Source of the DNA: Mesorhizobium sp. ORS 3359
GTDB taxonomy: Bacteria; Pseudomonadota; Alphaproteobacteria; Rhizobiales; Rhizobiaceae
Assembly: GCA_000824845.1 (NCBI GenBank)
Contig: CCNC01000046.1
Coordinates: forward strand, 124,001 to 188,000
DNA: 64,000 bases
Reading direction: 5' to 3'
This document shows positions 1 to 9,255 of the stretch, piece by piece. Made by a program: the position numbers and the translations under genes. The notes under the pieces are model-generated. The model made no database searches. It was not told the origin of the DNA and saw only the letters and a list, made by a program, of their open reading frames with translations. Within the stretch, counting starts at the first letter, position 1; each line of letters begins with the position of its first letter.

Positions 1-1
1 C

Positions 2-811
2 GCCACCAAGATGGCGGTGCTGACCAAGCTCGCCGACAACATGATGACCACCTATCTCGGCGGCGATGCTGGCAGGCGCGTGCTTGACGGCCAGATCAAG
101 CGCGGCGAGGGCGATACAATCCGGGCCGCACTGGTAATGGGAGATATGCGGGGGTCGTCGAGGCTCGCCGAAACTTCCGGCCGCGAAGTCTATATCGATA
201 CGCTGAACCAGTTTTTCGACGCTGTTGCCGCACCTTTCAATCGAAACGGTGGTCAGATCATGAGTTTCATCGGTGATGGCTTCATTGCCGTCTACCCTTG
301 CGAAAGGCACCGTTTGCAGTCCGAAATCGCCTGCCAGGCGGCGCTTGCGGCCGCGCACAAGGCCAGCGCGCGCATGATGGATCTCAACCTGCGCCGAAAG
401 GAGCAGGGGTTGTCCGACATCAAATTCGGTATCGGCCTGCATGTCGGCAATGTGATGTTCGGCAATGTCGGGCTTACCGACCGGCTCACATTCTCTGTCT
501 TCGGCTCGGCTGTGAACGAGGTCCAGCGCCTCCAGACCCTGACCAAGAAATATCCGCACAGCGTTCTGGCCAGCAAAGACTTCGCCGGCTATTGCGGCGC
601 CAACAACTGGCTGACGCTCGGCCACGAGGAACTGGCTGGCATCAAGCAGAAGCTGACGGTGCTTTCACCCGATTTGTCGGGAGCCCTCGCACCCGATGAA
701 GAAGGTGCGCCGGAGCCGATTCACGGCCGAAGATCGGACGCCGAGCAGGTCATGCTGCTTCATCGCGATGCCGCCCGGCTGTCGGCGGGCGACCCGAGCA
801 AGCTCCAGTAA
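2..811 (+). CDS. Class III adenylate/guanylate cyclase, 5' end cut off by window
   Basis: This is a nucleotidyl cyclase catalytic domain that would make a cyclic nucleotide from NTP in the cytoplasm. The frame is already open at base 2, so the true start probably lies outside the window; the first Met in view is at 11. Counting from that Met, metal-binding Asp residues sit at D45 (VMGDMRGSS) and D89 (FIGDG), and the transition-state Asn and Arg at N169 and R173 (AVNEVQRL). The Lys that usually precedes FIGD and selects the purine is replaced by Ser85 (MSFIGD). The other two cyclases in the window keep that Lys. Substrate choice or activity may therefore be altered. The C-terminal 70 residues are not recognised. 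The next gene, an ABC ATPase, starts 141 bases downstream with no evident functional link. Confidence 0.85.
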   Translation, partial: ATKMAVLTKLADNMMTTYLGGDAGRRVLDGQIKRGEGDTIRAALVMGDMRGSSRLAETSGREVYIDTLNQFFDAVAAPFNRNGGQIMSFIGDGFIAVYPCERHRLQSEIACQAALAAAHKASARMMDLNLRRKEQGLSDIKFGIGLHVGNVMFGNVGLTDRLTFSVFGSAVNEVQRLQTLTKKYPHSVLASKDFAGYCGANNWLTLGHEELAGIKQKLTVLSPDLSGALAPDEEGAPEPIHGRRSDAEQVMLLHRDAARLSAGDPSKLQ

Positions 812-952
812 ACCGCGGCGATCTGGCCCGATCGCCTTTGGTGGCCAGTTCGGTCGTCGGTTCCGCTACTGGCGACCGCTTCGAATCCAAGTTGCTCTGC
901 GCTGGCAATGCGCTAGTCTCGCTTTCTGGAGAGGTGCCAGAGTGGGGCTGGT

Positions 953-2854
953 GTGAGAATGAGTTCGGGTGTCGATCTGCTGCGGATCGAAGACGTTGGC
1001 ATCTCTTTTGCCATCATGGGGGGGCCGTTGCATGCCGTCAGGCGCGCAAATCTTCGCGTCCTGCCCGGCAAGGTTACCGCGCTTGTAGGCGAGTCCGGTT
1101 CCGGAAAATCGGTTCTCAGCCAGGCCGTGATGGGCATTTTGCCGAACACAGCCCATGTTCGCGGCCGGATCCTGTTTTCCGATCCTGAAAAGCCCGGAAC
1201 GACGCAGGATATCCTCAAGATGTCGCGTGATGGGCCCGAAATCCGGGCGTTGAGAGGCAGCCGCATCGGTAAAATCTTTCAGGAGCCGATGACATCGCTG
1301 TCGCCGCTGCACACGATCGGCAACCAGGTCAGCGAATCCCTGCAGATTCATACGCCCATGGCTCGGGCGGAGCGCAAGGCGCGGACCGAGGAAATGCTCA
1401 GCCTTGTCGGCTTCCCCAATCCCAAGCGCGCCTATGACATGTATCCCTTCGAACTTTCCGGAGGATTGCGTCAGCGCGCCATGATCGCCATGGCGCTTAT
1501 CTGCCGGCCCGCCCTGTTGATCGCCGATGAGCCGACGACGGCGTTGGACGTCACCATCCAAGCGCAAATCCTGCAATTGCTGCGCGGGCTTCAGACCAAG
1601 CTGAACATGGCGATGCTGCTGATTACGCACGACCTCGGCGTGGTCGCCAATGTCGCCGACGAGGTGGTGGTCATGTACCATGGAGAGATCATGGAGGCGG
1701 GACCCGTCGAGGCGATATTCCGCCGGCCAGGTCATCCTTACCTTAAGGGCCTGATGGCAGCCGTTCCGCATTTCGACCTGAAGCCTGGCGAAAGGCTAAA
1801 GGCGCTGCGCGAGGTGCCGGTGAATGTCGGAAACCTGCTCGGCAAGCAGACCGCGCCGGCATCGAAGGGGCCGGACGACATCCTGCTGTCGGTCAGGGAT
1901 CTGACAAAGACCTTCACCATCCGCAAGTCCGGATGGTTCGGTGGGGATCATCAAACCTCTGTTCGCGCCGTCGACGGCGTGAGCTTCGACATCAAGCGGG
2001 GTGAATGCCTGGGTCTGGTCGGCGAAAGCGGTTCCGGCAAAACCACCGTCAGCAAGATCCTTATGCGGGCTGTCACCCCTAGCGGTGGTTCTGTGATCTT
2101 CAACGGCCGCGATGGACCGATCGACGTCCTGGCAGGCGAGGGAGACGCCCTGCACATGCTGCGCGCGAGAATCCAGATGGTCTTCCAGGACCCGGTTTCG
2201 TCGCTTTCACCTCGCATGACGGTGGAGAACATCTTGAGCGAGCCGCTGGAGATCCATCAACGTGGCAATGCCGCATCCCGGTTAGCCACGGTCAAGAGCC
2301 TGATGCAGGCAATCGGGCTCGATCCGCGCTTCATCAAGCGTTATCCACACAGTTTCTCAGGCGGGCAGCGTCAGCGTATCGGCATCGCGCGCGCGTTGGC
2401 GCTGGGGCCTGAACTGCTGATCTGCGACGAGCCGGTTTCGGCGCTCGACGTCTCGGTCCAGGCGCAGATCCTGAACCTTCTGAAGGACCTGCAGAAGGAA
2501 CTGGGACTGACCTATCTGTTCATATCCCATAACCTGGCGGTGGTGGATTACATGGCAGACCGCATCGCGGTGATGTGCGGCGGACGTATCGTCGAGCTAG
2601 CGCCGCGCGAGATTCTGCTTAGGAAACCGATCCACCCCTACACGCGCTCACTGGTCGCCGCGGTACCTTTCCCCGATCTCGACAGGCCGATGGATTTCAA
2701 GACGCTCAAGCTCAGCGGCGCGTCTGACACCAGCGCCTGGGGACCGCAATTCCGCGACGAGGGCGAAGAGAATACGTTGTCGCCGCTCGATCTTGGCGGC
2801 GGCCACCTCGTGCTGGCCCGACGTTCGGCCGATGTCAGCGAGCTACGCCATTGA
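953..2854 (+). CDS. Peptide/nickel-type ABC transporter ATPase, two fused nucleotide-binding domains (YejF/OppDF-like)
   Basis: This cytoplasmic ATPase energises uptake of oligopeptides or similar solutes. It has about 633 residues, the usual size for a fused DppD-DppF protein. The N-terminal domain has Walker [12 protein letters not shown]-loop [10 protein letters not shown], signature LSGGLRQR and Walker [13 protein letters not shown]. The C-terminal domain repeats them as [27 protein letters not shown] and [12 protein letters not shown], so both ATP sites look functional. The start may be GTG at 953 or ATG at 959. It is the first gene of a four-gene operon with a binding protein and two permeases, and its TGA overlaps the next gene's TTG by four bases. 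The gene order resembles yejF-A-B-E. Substrate is inferred from family only. Confidence 0.92.
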   Translation: MRMSSGVDLLRIEDVGISFAIMGGPLHAVRRANLRVLPGKVTALVGESGSGKSVLSQAVMGILPNTAHVRGRILFSDPEKPGTTQDILKMSRDGPEIRALRGSRIGKIFQEPMTSLSPLHTIGNQVSESLQIHTPMARAERKARTEEMLSLVGFPNPKRAYDMYPFELSGGLRQRAMIAMALICRPALLIADEPTTALDVTIQAQILQLLRGLQTKLNMAMLLITHDLGVVANVADEVVVMYHGEIMEAGPVEAIFRRPGHPYLKGLMAAVPHFDLKPGERLKALREVPVNVGNLLGKQTAPASKGPDDILLSVRDLTKTFTIRKSGWFGGDHQTSVRAVDGVSFDIKRGECLGLVGESGSGKTTVSKILMRAVTPSGGSVIFNGRDGPIDVLAGEGDALHMLRARIQMVFQDPVSSLSPRMTVENILSEPLEIHQRGNAASRLATVKSLMQAIGLDPRFIKRYPHSFSGGQRQRIGIARALALGPELLICDEPVSALDVSVQAQILNLLKDLQKELGLTYLFISHNLAVVDYMADRIAVMCGGRIVELAPREILLRKPIHPYTRSLVAAVPFPDLDRPMDFKTLKLSGASDTSAWGPQFRDEGEENTLSPLDLGGGHLVLARRSADVSELRH

Positions 2855-4749
2855 TCAGCCGGCGCACCGTCCTTGGGCTCATGGCTTCGGCATTTGTGCC
2901 GAGCACGTTGCGCGCCGGCGATCTGGAGCCGGAATTTCTTCAGCCGCTGCTGAAGGCCCTGGCGCTGCCGGCACTCGCCAAACGCTTGCCCAAGAGCCCG
3001 CGCGTGGTGAACCTCGCTGCGATGGGCCGGCAGCCCGGCCAGTATGGCGGCACGCTGCGCACGATCATCGGCAGCCAGAAAGATATCCGGATGATGACCA
3101 TCTACGGATATGCTCGCCTGGTCGGCTATGACGAAAAGCTCAACCTGCAACCCGACATTCTCGAAAGTTTCGACGTGGCGGACGATCGTGTCTTCACTTT
3201 CAAGATACGGGAAGGACATAAATGGTCTAACGGCAGCCTGCTGACGCCGGAGGATTTTCGCTATTGCTGGGAAGATGTCTGGCTGAACGATGAGCTTACG
3301 CAAGGCGGGCTCCCCCCGACCCTGCTGGTGGAAGGCAAGCCGCCACGCTTCGAGATCGTCGATCCGTTGACGGTCCGCTATAGCTGGGATGCACCTAATC
3401 CAGACTTCCTGCCCAAGCTCGCTGCCGCTTCGCCGCTATCGCTTGTTCTGCCGGCCGCCTATCTCAAGCAGTTCCACAAGAAATACCAGGATCCATTCCG
3501 GCTTGCCGGCCTGATGGAGGAGAACAGGGCCAAGAAATGGACGCTCCTGCATATCCGCATGTCGCGCCAGTATCGCCCGGAGAACCCGGAACTGCCGACG
3601 CTCGATCCCTGGCAGAACCGGACCAAGCCGCCGGCCGAGCAGTTCGTCTTCGAGCGGAACCCGTTCTTTCATCGAATAGACGAGAATGGCCGGCAGCTGC
3701 CCTATGTTGACCGGGTGGTCATGAATGTCAGCTCATCGGCAATCATTTCCGCCAAGACCGGTGCCGGGGAGAGCGACCTGCAATGCATGGGAATCGACTT
3801 TGCCGATTACTCCTTCCTGAAGGATGCGGAGAAGCGCTACCCGGTGAAGATGCACCTGTGGAAACGCACACAGGGTTCGCGGCTGGCGCTCCTGCCCAAC
3901 CTCAATTGCGCCGATCCGGTGTGGCGTGGCCTTCTTCGCGACGTGCGCGTGCGCCGCGCGCTTTCGCTCGCAGTGGATAGGCGCGAGATCAATTTGGCGG
4001 TGTTCTACGGATTGGCGCAGGAAAGTGCCGATACGGTCCTGCCGGAGAGCCCGCTCTACCGGCCGGAATTCGCGAAAGCCTGGGTTGCCCATGATCCCGA
4101 CAAGGCCAATGCGCTTCTCGACGAGGTCGGGCTTAAGGCGCGCGACGATGACGGTCTGCGGATCCTCCCCGATGGACGCCCGGCGCAGGTCATCGTGGAA
4201 ACGGCCGGCGAAAGCACGCTGGAAACGGACGCGCTCGAACTCATCACCGATCACTGGCGGCAGGTCGGCATAGCCCTGTTCGTCCGGACTTCGCAGCGAG
4301 ACATCTTCCGCAGCCGCGCGCTGGGTGGCGAGATCATGATGTCGATTTGGTCGGGCATCGACAATGGTGTGCCGACCGCCGACATGAACCCGTCCCAGTT
4401 GGCCCCCACCATGGACGACCAGCTGCAATGGCCGCTCTGGGGTGCTCACTACCTGTCTCACGGCACGGTTGGCGAGGCGCCCGATCTTCCGCCTGTCGTC
4501 GAGTTGATGGCTTTGCTCAAGCGCTGGAACGTTTCGACCGAAGCCGCGGAGCGCGCCGAAATCTGGAATTCAATGCTGTCTATCTACACCGATCAGGTGT
4601 TTTCGATCGGCACGGTGAACGGAACGCATCAGCCGGTTCTGACGTCCTCGAGGCTGCGCAATCTGCCTGACAAGGCGCTCTACGGCTACGATCCGACCGC
4701 CTATTTCGGTGTCTATATGCCGGACACATTCTGGCTTGGAGAGTCCTGA
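2851..4749 (+). CDS. Peptide-type ABC transporter substrate-binding protein (SBP family 5), Tat-like signal
   Basis: This is a periplasmic binding protein of about 632 residues in the extracellular solute-binding family 5 (oligopeptide, dipeptide, nickel). The N-terminus reads [15 protein letters not shown], a twin-arginine type signal, with likely cleavage after STLRA. Family-typical segments include PGQYGGTLR, WSNGSLLTPEDFRYCWEDV and RALSLAVDRREIN. The chosen start is TTG at 2851, which overlaps the preceding ATPase stop and preserves the RR motif. An in-frame ATG at 2881 would remove the twin arginines. Export by Tat suggests folding before transport. The gene sits between its ATPase and permease genes, so all parts of the importer are present. 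The exact ligand is unknown. Confidence 0.9.
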   Translation: MISRRTVLGLMASAFVPSTLRAGDLEPEFLQPLLKALALPALAKRLPKSPRVVNLAAMGRQPGQYGGTLRTIIGSQKDIRMMTIYGYARLVGYDEKLNLQPDILESFDVADDRVFTFKIREGHKWSNGSLLTPEDFRYCWEDVWLNDELTQGGLPPTLLVEGKPPRFEIVDPLTVRYSWDAPNPDFLPKLAAASPLSLVLPAAYLKQFHKKYQDPFRLAGLMEENRAKKWTLLHIRMSRQYRPENPELPTLDPWQNRTKPPAEQFVFERNPFFHRIDENGRQLPYVDRVVMNVSSSAIISAKTGAGESDLQCMGIDFADYSFLKDAEKRYPVKMHLWKRTQGSRLALLPNLNCADPVWRGLLRDVRVRRALSLAVDRREINLAVFYGLAQESADTVLPESPLYRPEFAKAWVAHDPDKANALLDEVGLKARDDDGLRILPDGRPAQVIVETAGESTLETDALELITDHWRQVGIALFVRTSQRDIFRSRALGGEIMMSIWSGIDNGVPTADMNPSQLAPTMDDQLQWPLWGAHYLSHGTVGEAPDLPPVVELMALLKRWNVSTEAAERAEIWNSMLSIYTDQVFSIGTVNGTHQPVLTSSRLRNLPDKALYGYDPTAYFGVYMPDTFWLGES

Positions 4750-4751
4750 GC

Positions 4752-5750
4752 GTGCTTCGATATATTGTCTGGCGCATTGCTGTGATGGTTCCAACGCTGC
4801 TGATCATATCGGCGCTGGTGTTCACGATCATCGAACTTCCCCCGGGCGACTATTTCGACAGCTATGTTGCAGAGCTTCGGGCTCAGGGCGAAGCGGTGGA
4901 TTCCGATCGCATCCAGATGATGCGCAAGGAGTATGGTTTCGACAAGCCGCCGGTCATTCGCTACTTCTACTGGGTCGGCGGAATGCTGCACGGCGATTTC
5001 GGCTATTCCTTCGAATATGAGCTGCCGGTTCGCGATGTCATCGGTGACCGAATGTGGCTGACCATTTTGGTTTCCTTCGTCACGATCATCTTCACCTGGC
5101 TCATCGCCTTTCCGATCGGCATGTACTCAGCCACCCATCAATACAGCTGGGGCGACTACGGCCTGACTTTCTTCGGTCTTCTCGGCCTTGCCATTCCGAA
5201 TTTCATGCTGGCGCTGATCCTGATGTATTTCGCCAACATCTGGTTCGGCACGTCCATCGGCCATCTCATGGACCCGCAATATCTCGGCGAGCCGATGAGC
5301 TGGGCCAAGGCGAAATCGATCCTCGCCCATCTCTGGATTCCGGTCTTGATCATCGGCACCGGGGGCACGGCAAGCATGATCCGGCGGCTGCGCGCCAATC
5401 TGCTCGACGAGCTCCACAAGCAATATGTCGTGACCGCGCGCGCCAAGGGCCTTCATCCCTTCAAGGCGCTGGTCAAATATCCGCTGCGCATGGCGCTCAA
5501 TTTCTTCATTTCGGACATCGGCTCGATCCTGCCCGCCATCATTTCCGGCGCCGAAATCACGGCGATCGTGCTGTCTTTGGAAACGACCGGCCCGATGCTG
5601 ATCAAGGCGCTGCAAAGCCAGGACATGTATCTGGCGGGGTCATTCCTGATGTTCCTCGCCTTCCTGACGGTCATCGGCGTCCTGATTTCCGACCTGGCGC
5701 TGGCGCTGCTTGATCCACGAATTCGGTTGCAGGGCGGCAGCACCAAATGA
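4752..5750 (+). CDS. ABC transporter permease, DppB/YejB-like
   Basis: This inner-membrane permease subunit has 332 residues and about six membrane segments, the first at roughly residues 9-30. The cytoplasmic EAA loop that contacts the ATPase is visible as VVTARAKGLHPFKALVKYPL. It starts with GTG two bases after the binding-protein stop. A periplasmic stretch between the first two membrane segments (DYFDSYVAELRAQGEAVDSD and onward) is longer than in classical DppB, as is common in this Rhizobiales subfamily. It ends in an ATGA overlap with the partner permease, consistent with translational coupling. It should form the transmembrane pore with the following gene product. Confidence 0.92.
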   Translation: MLRYIVWRIAVMVPTLLIISALVFTIIELPPGDYFDSYVAELRAQGEAVDSDRIQMMRKEYGFDKPPVIRYFYWVGGMLHGDFGYSFEYELPVRDVIGDRMWLTILVSFVTIIFTWLIAFPIGMYSATHQYSWGDYGLTFFGLLGLAIPNFMLALILMYFANIWFGTSIGHLMDPQYLGEPMSWAKAKSILAHLWIPVLIIGTGGTASMIRRLRANLLDELHKQYVVTARAKGLHPFKALVKYPLRMALNFFISDIGSILPAIISGAEITAIVLSLETTGPMLIKALQSQDMYLAGSFLMFLAFLTVIGVLISDLALALLDPRIRLQGGSTK

Positions 5751-6928
5751 ACACGCAATCTCCGCTGCCCGCTCCGGGTGCTCCGCTGCAACATTACGTT
5801 TCCATTGCGCCCTTTGACCTGCAGTCGGTCGAGGCGATGACGCCGGAGCAGTCGAAGGTCTTTCAGGCGTCGCAGTTGCGGCTGATGTGGTGGAAATTCC
5901 GGCGGCACCGGCTTGCCCTAATATCCGGCATATTCCTGGCAGCGCTTTATCTCGGGATACTGATCTGCGAGTTCCTGGCGCCCTACAATCTGCACACGCG
6001 CAACATGGACTACATCTATTCGCCGCCGCAGCAGGTGCACCTGTTCCACAACGGCCAGTTCGTCGGGCCGTTCGTCTACGGCCGCCAGATGACGCTGGAT
6101 ATGGACACGCTCAAGCGGAATTATATGGACAAGCAGGATGATGTTCAGCGGATCCGTTTCTTCTGCAAGGGCGACAGTTACCGGTTCTGGGGCCTGATCG
6201 AAGGTGACAGGCATCTTGTCTGCCCTGCAGAGAACGGCCAGCTCTTTCTGGCCGGCACTGACAGGCTGGGGCGCGATGTGCTCTCGCGCATTATCTATGG
6301 CGCACGCATTTCACTGACGATCGGCCTCGTCGGAATCGGTTTCAGCTTCCTCCTTGGCATCGTCATCGGGGGGCTGGCCGGCTATCATGGCGGTATCTTC
6401 GACCTGATCGTGCAGCGGATAATCGAGGTTCTGCAATCGATCCCCAGCATTCCGCTGTGGCTGGCTCTGGCGGCGATCATGCCGATAACCTGGAGTCCGA
6501 TCCTGATCTATTTCGGCATCACCGTCATCCTCGGGCTGCTCCACTGGACCGGGCTGGCGCGGGCCGTGCGTTCAAAGCTTCTAGCCTTGCGTGAGGAGGA
6601 TTACGTTCTGGCCGCGCAATTGATGGGCGCCAGCAGCAGCCGCATTATCCGCCGGCACCTCATTCCCGGCTTCATGTCGCATCTGATCGCCACGGCGACG
6701 ATTTCCATCCCCGGCATGATCCTGGGCGAGACGGCGCTGAGCTTCCTCGGACTCGGCCTGCGGGCGCCGATAACCAGCTGGGGCATCCTGCTCACCGAGG
6801 CGCGCAGCGTCAGCGTGATCGCGTTCTATCCATGGCTGCTTTTGCCGATCCTCCCCGTCATTCTCGTCATTCTGGCGTTCAACTTCCTCGGCGACGGCCT
6901 GCGGGACGCCGCAGACCCCTACAAGTGA
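5747..6928 (+). CDS. ABC transporter permease, DppC/YejE-like, with large periplasmic insertion
   Basis: This is the second permease of the peptide-type importer, 393 residues. After an N-terminal cytoplasmic arm and one membrane helix (about residues 58-78), roughly 100 residues lie outside the membrane before the conserved LFLAGTDRLGRDVLSRIIYGARIS segment that opens the permease core (split here as LFLAGTDRLGRD and VLSRIIYGARIS). DppC proteins usually have a much shorter loop there, so the insertion is subfamily-specific and may contact the binding protein. The EAA-type loop is DYVLAAQLMGASSSRIIRRH. It starts in an ATGA overlap with the upstream permease and is the last gene of the operon. 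Confidence 0.92.
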   Translation: MNTQSPLPAPGAPLQHYVSIAPFDLQSVEAMTPEQSKVFQASQLRLMWWKFRRHRLALISGIFLAALYLGILICEFLAPYNLHTRNMDYIYSPPQQVHLFHNGQFVGPFVYGRQMTLDMDTLKRNYMDKQDDVQRIRFFCKGDSYRFWGLIEGDRHLVCPAENGQLFLAGTDRLGRDVLSRIIYGARISLTIGLVGIGFSFLLGIVIGGLAGYHGGIFDLIVQRIIEVLQSIPSIPLWLALAAIMPITWSPILIYFGITVILGLLHWTGLARAVRSKLLALREEDYVLAAQLMGASSSRIIRRHLIPGFMSHLIATATISIPGMILGETALSFLGLGLRAPITSWGILLTEARSVSVIAFYPWLLLPILPVILVILAFNFLGDGLRDAADPYK

Positions 6929-7139
6929 CATCGTTATTCCGCTGCGCGCCGGGCCGTCGGCTCTGCCTGGTACGATCCTTGTCGACAGCCTGTTCGGTTG
7001 TTGCAGTGTTCATCGTTCGCCTCTATATGCCGCGAGGCTCGATCGGGGTTTAAATACATCGCTTCGGGTTTCTTCCGCGAACCGTTCCGGTCCCGGGCAT
7101 TGCCGATCTCTTGAGCTGGTTCAGGACACACAAACGCAA

Positions 7140-7619
7140 ATGAGTCGCCTCGAGAGTTTCATCCGCAGGCTGACCGCGCAGCGCGACATTCTCGATCAAG
7201 TCTGCGCGCAGGTGGCGACCATCGAGGGCCCTGTCATCGAGCTCGGCCTCGGCAATGGCCGGACGTTTCATCATCTGCGCGAGCGCCTGCCCGGACGCCG
7301 GATCGTGGCATTCGACCGCGCACTGGCCGCTCACGCCAGCTCAATTCCCGAAGCTGAAAACCTCGTGCTCGGCGAAATACGCGAGACGGCGATCAGGTTC
7401 ATTGGCATCGACGCCGCTCTTGTTCATGCCGATATCGGCACCGGCTATGAAGATCGCGACGCAGTGACCGCTACCTGGCTTCCCGACCTGACCGCGCGCC
7501 TGCTTCGCGTCGGCGGCATCGCCGTCAGTGGCACGCCTCTCGATCACCCGCACTTGCAACGCCTCCCGGCGCCGCCTTCGGTGCCCGCCGATCGTTATTT
7601 TATCTATAGGCGGCTGTGA
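7140..7619 (+). CDS. Small SAM-dependent methyltransferase (Methyltransf_17-like)
   Basis: This protein of 159 residues has a class I methyltransferase motif I, VIELGLGNGRTFHHL (about residues 30-45), followed by an acidic end of strand beta2 (IVAFDRAL) that would hold the SAM ribose. Its length and motifs fit the short S-adenosylmethionine methyltransferase family common in Rhizobiales. The methyl acceptor is unknown. It is a single gene facing the zinc-ribbon cyclase tail to tail, with only 15 bases between the two stops. A 211-base gap separates it from the peptide importer. No operon partner is evident. Confidence 0.8.
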   Translation: MSRLESFIRRLTAQRDILDQVCAQVATIEGPVIELGLGNGRTFHHLRERLPGRRIVAFDRALAAHASSIPEAENLVLGEIRETAIRFIGIDAALVHADIGTGYEDRDAVTATWLPDLTARLLRVGGIAVSGTPLDHPHLQRLPAPPSVPADRYFIYRRL

Positions 7620-7634
7620 GAGGTCGAGAAGTCT

Positions 7635-9053
7635 TCAGGGGATCGTATAGACAGCAATCTCCCGCTCAATGCCGCGCAGCGAGACCTCGTGGGGCTCCGG
7701 CTTCAGCGCTTTCCTGCGTAGCAGATCGGCGGTGAGATTGTCGTCGACCACCGCACGAGTGGCGAAGATCGCCTGTGCGTTGGCAAGATTCTGGACCCGC
7801 GAAGCAATGTTGACCGTCTGGCCGAAATAGTCCTGTCGCTCGTTCATGGACACGGCAATGCAGGGGCCGGAATGGATTCCGATCTTGAGCAGCAGATCCT
7901 CGCGCCCGCTCTCGTCGTTGAGCGCACGCATGGCATCGCGCATCCTGAGGGCCGCGGCAATCGCACGATCAGGCGTCGCGAAGGTCGCCATCACCGCATC
8001 GCCGATCGTCTTCACCACCGCGCCAGCCTCCGCCGCGACGATCTCGTGCAGAACCTGGAAATGCGCGCGCACGAGATCGAAGGCCGAAAGATCGCCCACC
8101 CGCTCGTAAAGCGCGGTCGATCCGCGCAAGTCGGTGAACAGGAAGGTCAGGCTGGTGATCTTCAGGCGCTGGTTGATGTCGAGCGTATCCGTGCGATAGA
8201 GATCGCGGAACGTCTGATTGGTCAGCAGGCGCTTGGCTGTGAGGAAGGGCTGGCGCCTGCCCAGCAGATCGTGCAAGCCCTGGCCGGCGATGAAGACCGT
8301 CGGCAGCACGCGTGTGTCGGTCCTGTTCTCCAGCGAAATGCGCAACGGCCCGGGTTGCATCTCCAGCGTCTGGCTCTGGACATGGTCGCGGTCGAAGACC
8401 AAAGAGAGGCTTCGGCGCTCCTTGGTCGGTTCGCCCTTCACGTCGATGAACTGCACCGAATGAGTTACCGGCTCGAAGACGATGATGAATTCGGGCGGAA
8501 GCTGTACGGTTAGGACCGCCTTCTCACCGGGCGCGAGTTCGATGTCCTCCAGCGAGATCTCTTCCATCGTTTTCGCAAAGTCGTCCCCCTCCGGCAGATC
8601 GACGCCGGACGCCCAGTAGATCTGGCGGAAATACTCAATTGCCGGCAGTTCGTGTGGATTGTGGGCGGCAATCCTGCGAATGCGGGGACTGACGGTGAAT
8701 GTCACCTCGACCATCTCGTCGAGGGTCGGCGAATAGCCCGAGGCGCAAAGCGCGCATGTATATTCGTCCTTCTGCACGGTTTTCAGCGTGGCGTTGGTGT
8801 CGAGCACGCCGCCGCAGCCGGGGCACAGGACATTCCAGGAGACGTCGAAGATGCCCACCCGGGCCGCGTGGAGAAAGGCGCCTATGGCGCGCTCCTCGTC
8901 GAGACCATGCTTGCTAGCGAAGGCTGGCACATTGATGCGGCACAGCTCGCGATCATCGCCCTCCGCGATGGTTCGCTTGATCGCGTCGATCGCCACCGGA
9001 TCGACATCGCTCGATTGCCGCAGAAGCGAGAACAGATCCTGAGCTTCGTTCAT
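7635..9053 (-). CDS. Class III adenylate cyclase with N-terminal zinc-ribbon/DUF5939-like region
   Basis: This is a cyclase of 472 residues. The catalytic domain is C-terminal (about residues 298-470), with metal Asp D308 (LFTDLRGST) and D352, purine-selecting Lys K348 (VVKTIGDA), D408 and N415/R419 (DYFGQTVNIASR). All key residues are present, and the DYF pattern fits an adenylate cyclase. The N-terminal 290 residues resemble the DUF5939 region found before proteobacterial cyclase domains, including a four-Cys zinc ribbon (C77/C80 and C100/C103). No membrane segment is seen. The chosen start is ATG at 9053, preceded by CCGGAG about ten bases upstream. The frame stays open to 9392, but the extra N-terminal sequence lacks family features. 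Confidence 0.87.
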   Translation of the reverse strand: MNEAQDLFSLLRQSSDVDPVAIDAIKRTIAEGDDRELCRINVPAFASKHGLDEERAIGAFLHAARVGIFDVSWNVLCPGCGGVLDTNATLKTVQKDEYTCALCASGYSPTLDEMVEVTFTVSPRIRRIAAHNPHELPAIEYFRQIYWASGVDLPEGDDFAKTMEEISLEDIELAPGEKAVLTVQLPPEFIIVFEPVTHSVQFIDVKGEPTKERRSLSLVFDRDHVQSQTLEMQPGPLRISLENRTDTRVLPTVFIAGQGLHDLLGRRQPFLTAKRLLTNQTFRDLYRTDTLDINQRLKITSLTFLFTDLRGSTALYERVGDLSAFDLVRAHFQVLHEIVAAEAGAVVKTIGDAVMATFATPDRAIAAALRMRDAMRALNDESGREDLLLKIGIHSGPCIAVSMNERQDYFGQTVNIASRVQNLANAQAIFATRAVVDDNLTADLLRRKALKPEPHEVSLRGIEREIAVYTIP

Positions 9054-9255
9054 CGTAAAGGCTCCGGAAAATGCGCCCGGGGGCGCGTTGACCGGACCGC
9101 GCTTGGTCCGAATGAGGCATTTTACTTCGAAACGGACCGTACGGCCAATTCGAATAGACAAACACGGCGACGGTCGATTCCCATTTGACGGATGTTCTCC
9201 GACTCCAAGCGGCACTATGATGGCGCATGGGCATCGATCTTTGGGGCTCTTTCCC

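Noticed and set aside
928..945. GGAGAGGTGCCAGAGTGG resembles the 5' end of a tRNA-Ser gene just before the first ABC gene.
   Set aside because: No anticodon arm, variable arm or 3' acceptor half follows in the next 90 bases; the sequence enters the ATPase coding region. It is chance or at most a fragment.
7003..7031. TTGCAG and TATATG spaced 17 bases apart as a promoter for the small methyltransferase gene.
   Set aside because: Only three and four of six bases match consensus, which is too weak to report.
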